From: Methanomicrobiales archaeon
Lineage (GTDB): Archaea; Halobacteriota; Methanomicrobia; Methanomicrobiales; JACTUA01
DNA: 8,484 nt
Assembly: GCA_028678715.1 (NCBI GenBank)
Contig: JAJRCY010000031.1
Span: 1 to 8,484, forward strand
Direction of reading: 5' to 3'
Under the pieces are notes generated by a model. That model ran no database searches and was not told the DNA's origin. It was given only the letters and a program-made list of their open reading frames with translations. A program made the translations under genes and the position numbers. Shown piece by piece: positions 8,213 through 8,484 of this stretch. Numbering within the stretch: position 1 is the stretch's first letter; each line of letters begins with the position of its first letter.

Positions 8213-8219
8213 CTCCTCC
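8213..8219 (-). promoter_or_regulatory. Ribosome binding site of the kinase gene
   Basis: Reads GGAGGAG on the minus strand with 9 nt to the ATG at 8203. This is a strong match to the archaeal anti-Shine-Dalgarno sequence and fixes the kinase start. It also shows that the kinase mRNA has a leader rather than being leaderless. Confidence 0.7.
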
Positions 8220-8251
8220 GAAGATATGGCGACGAGGAGAGACGGGCATAT

Positions 8252-8293
8252 CCTCCCGGGCGGCGGGACCGGGAGGGGACCTGCGCCCTCCCG
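8252..8293. repeat. Overlapping inverted repeats in the kinase leader region
   Basis: Three arms lie in a row: CCTCCCGG (8252-8259), CCGGGAGGG (8269-8277) and CCCTCCCG (8286-8293). The middle arm can pair perfectly over 8 bp with either neighbour, so two mutually exclusive hairpins are possible, with loops of 9 and 8 nt. The site is 50-90 nt upstream of the kinase ATG. There is no following T-tract on the minus strand. The surrounding G/C-rich sequence makes such pairing likely by chance. Confidence 0.3.
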
Positions 8294-8386
8294 TCGCCCT
8301 CCCCGGGGGAAGAGGGAAGGACTGAATGACTGATCCCACCTTCCCCTGTGAATGCTCCCTTCATTCCCCTCATCTCTGCCCGAATC

Positions 8387-8484
8387 CTAGCCCGAATTCG
8401 GCATCTTCCCCTCAGTCCCCGTTCCGGAGAGCATCACCAGGAACCGGGCTGCCCGCGGCCCCTGCCCCAGCTCCAGCTCATCGC
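8387..8484 (-). CDS. Probable C-terminal end of an unidentified gene (runs off window)
   Basis: A minus-strand frame is open from the right window edge to a TAG at 8389-8387. It encodes 31 residues, including DELELGQGPRAARFLVML (the first 18). Third codon positions are strongly G/C, as in the neighbouring genes, and the stretch RAARFLVML reads like ordinary protein. The fragment is too short to assign a family or to be certain it is coding. If real, it lies upstream of the kinase on the same strand, with a gap of about 180 nt between them. Confidence 0.4.
   Translation of the reverse strand, partial: DELELGQGPRAARFLVMLSGTGTEGKMPNSG

Noticed and set aside
7308..8339. A long minus-strand open frame overlapping the kinase, with an ATG at 8249 preceded by GGAGG
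   Set aside because: It is out of frame with a kinase that has every catalytic motif, and its composition (Pro, Gly, Arg) is typical of a shifted reading of a real gene.

Overview
The window is GC-rich, densely packed archaeal DNA. DNA topoisomerase VI, an archaeal-type NMN adenylyltransferase, a LarB-type nickel-pincer biosynthesis enzyme and a methanogen-like histidyl-tRNA synthetase together point to a euryarchaeal methanogen. My best guess is the order Methanomicrobiales (Methanoculleus/Methanofollis-like). That placement is inferred from protein content and base composition, not from a search. No mobile element, CRISPR array, rRNA or tRNA was seen.

Minus-strand operon (1-3612, read right to left): a 108-residue membrane protein, then hisS, top6B and top6A. 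The junctions are tight: a 13-nt gap, then a short overlap at hisS/top6B and an 8-nt overlap at top6B/top6A. top6A runs off the left edge, so its catalytic tyrosine is not in the window. top6B has no ATG, GTG or TTG at its expected start; a CTG at 2053 is the best candidate.

Gene-free stretch (3613-4054): this separates the minus operon from a plus-strand operon. It holds weak promoter candidates for both directions, a 17-bp RNA-type helix enclosing about 100 nt (3703-3834), a strong G/C hairpin (3854-3879), and two small palindromes just upstream of a TATA-like element (3891-3935).

Plus-strand operon (4055-6626): larB, nadM and an unrecognised 422-residue coiled-coil protein. larB and nadM overlap by ATGA. 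NadM-family enzymes make NAD or NaAD, and LarB consumes NaAD, so the pair plausibly links cofactor supply to its diversion into nickel-pincer nucleotide synthesis.

Right part (6647-8484): a minus-strand membrane-anchored Ser/Thr protein kinase lies 20 nt tail-to-tail with the coiled-coil gene. It has about six N-terminal membrane segments, a cytosolic C-terminal kinase domain, and DWG in place of DFG. Upstream are a leader with overlapping hairpins and the probable C-terminal end of another minus-strand gene. I see no clear undescribed defence or mobile system; the best leads are the structured intergenic element, the non-canonical top6B start and the unusual kinase.
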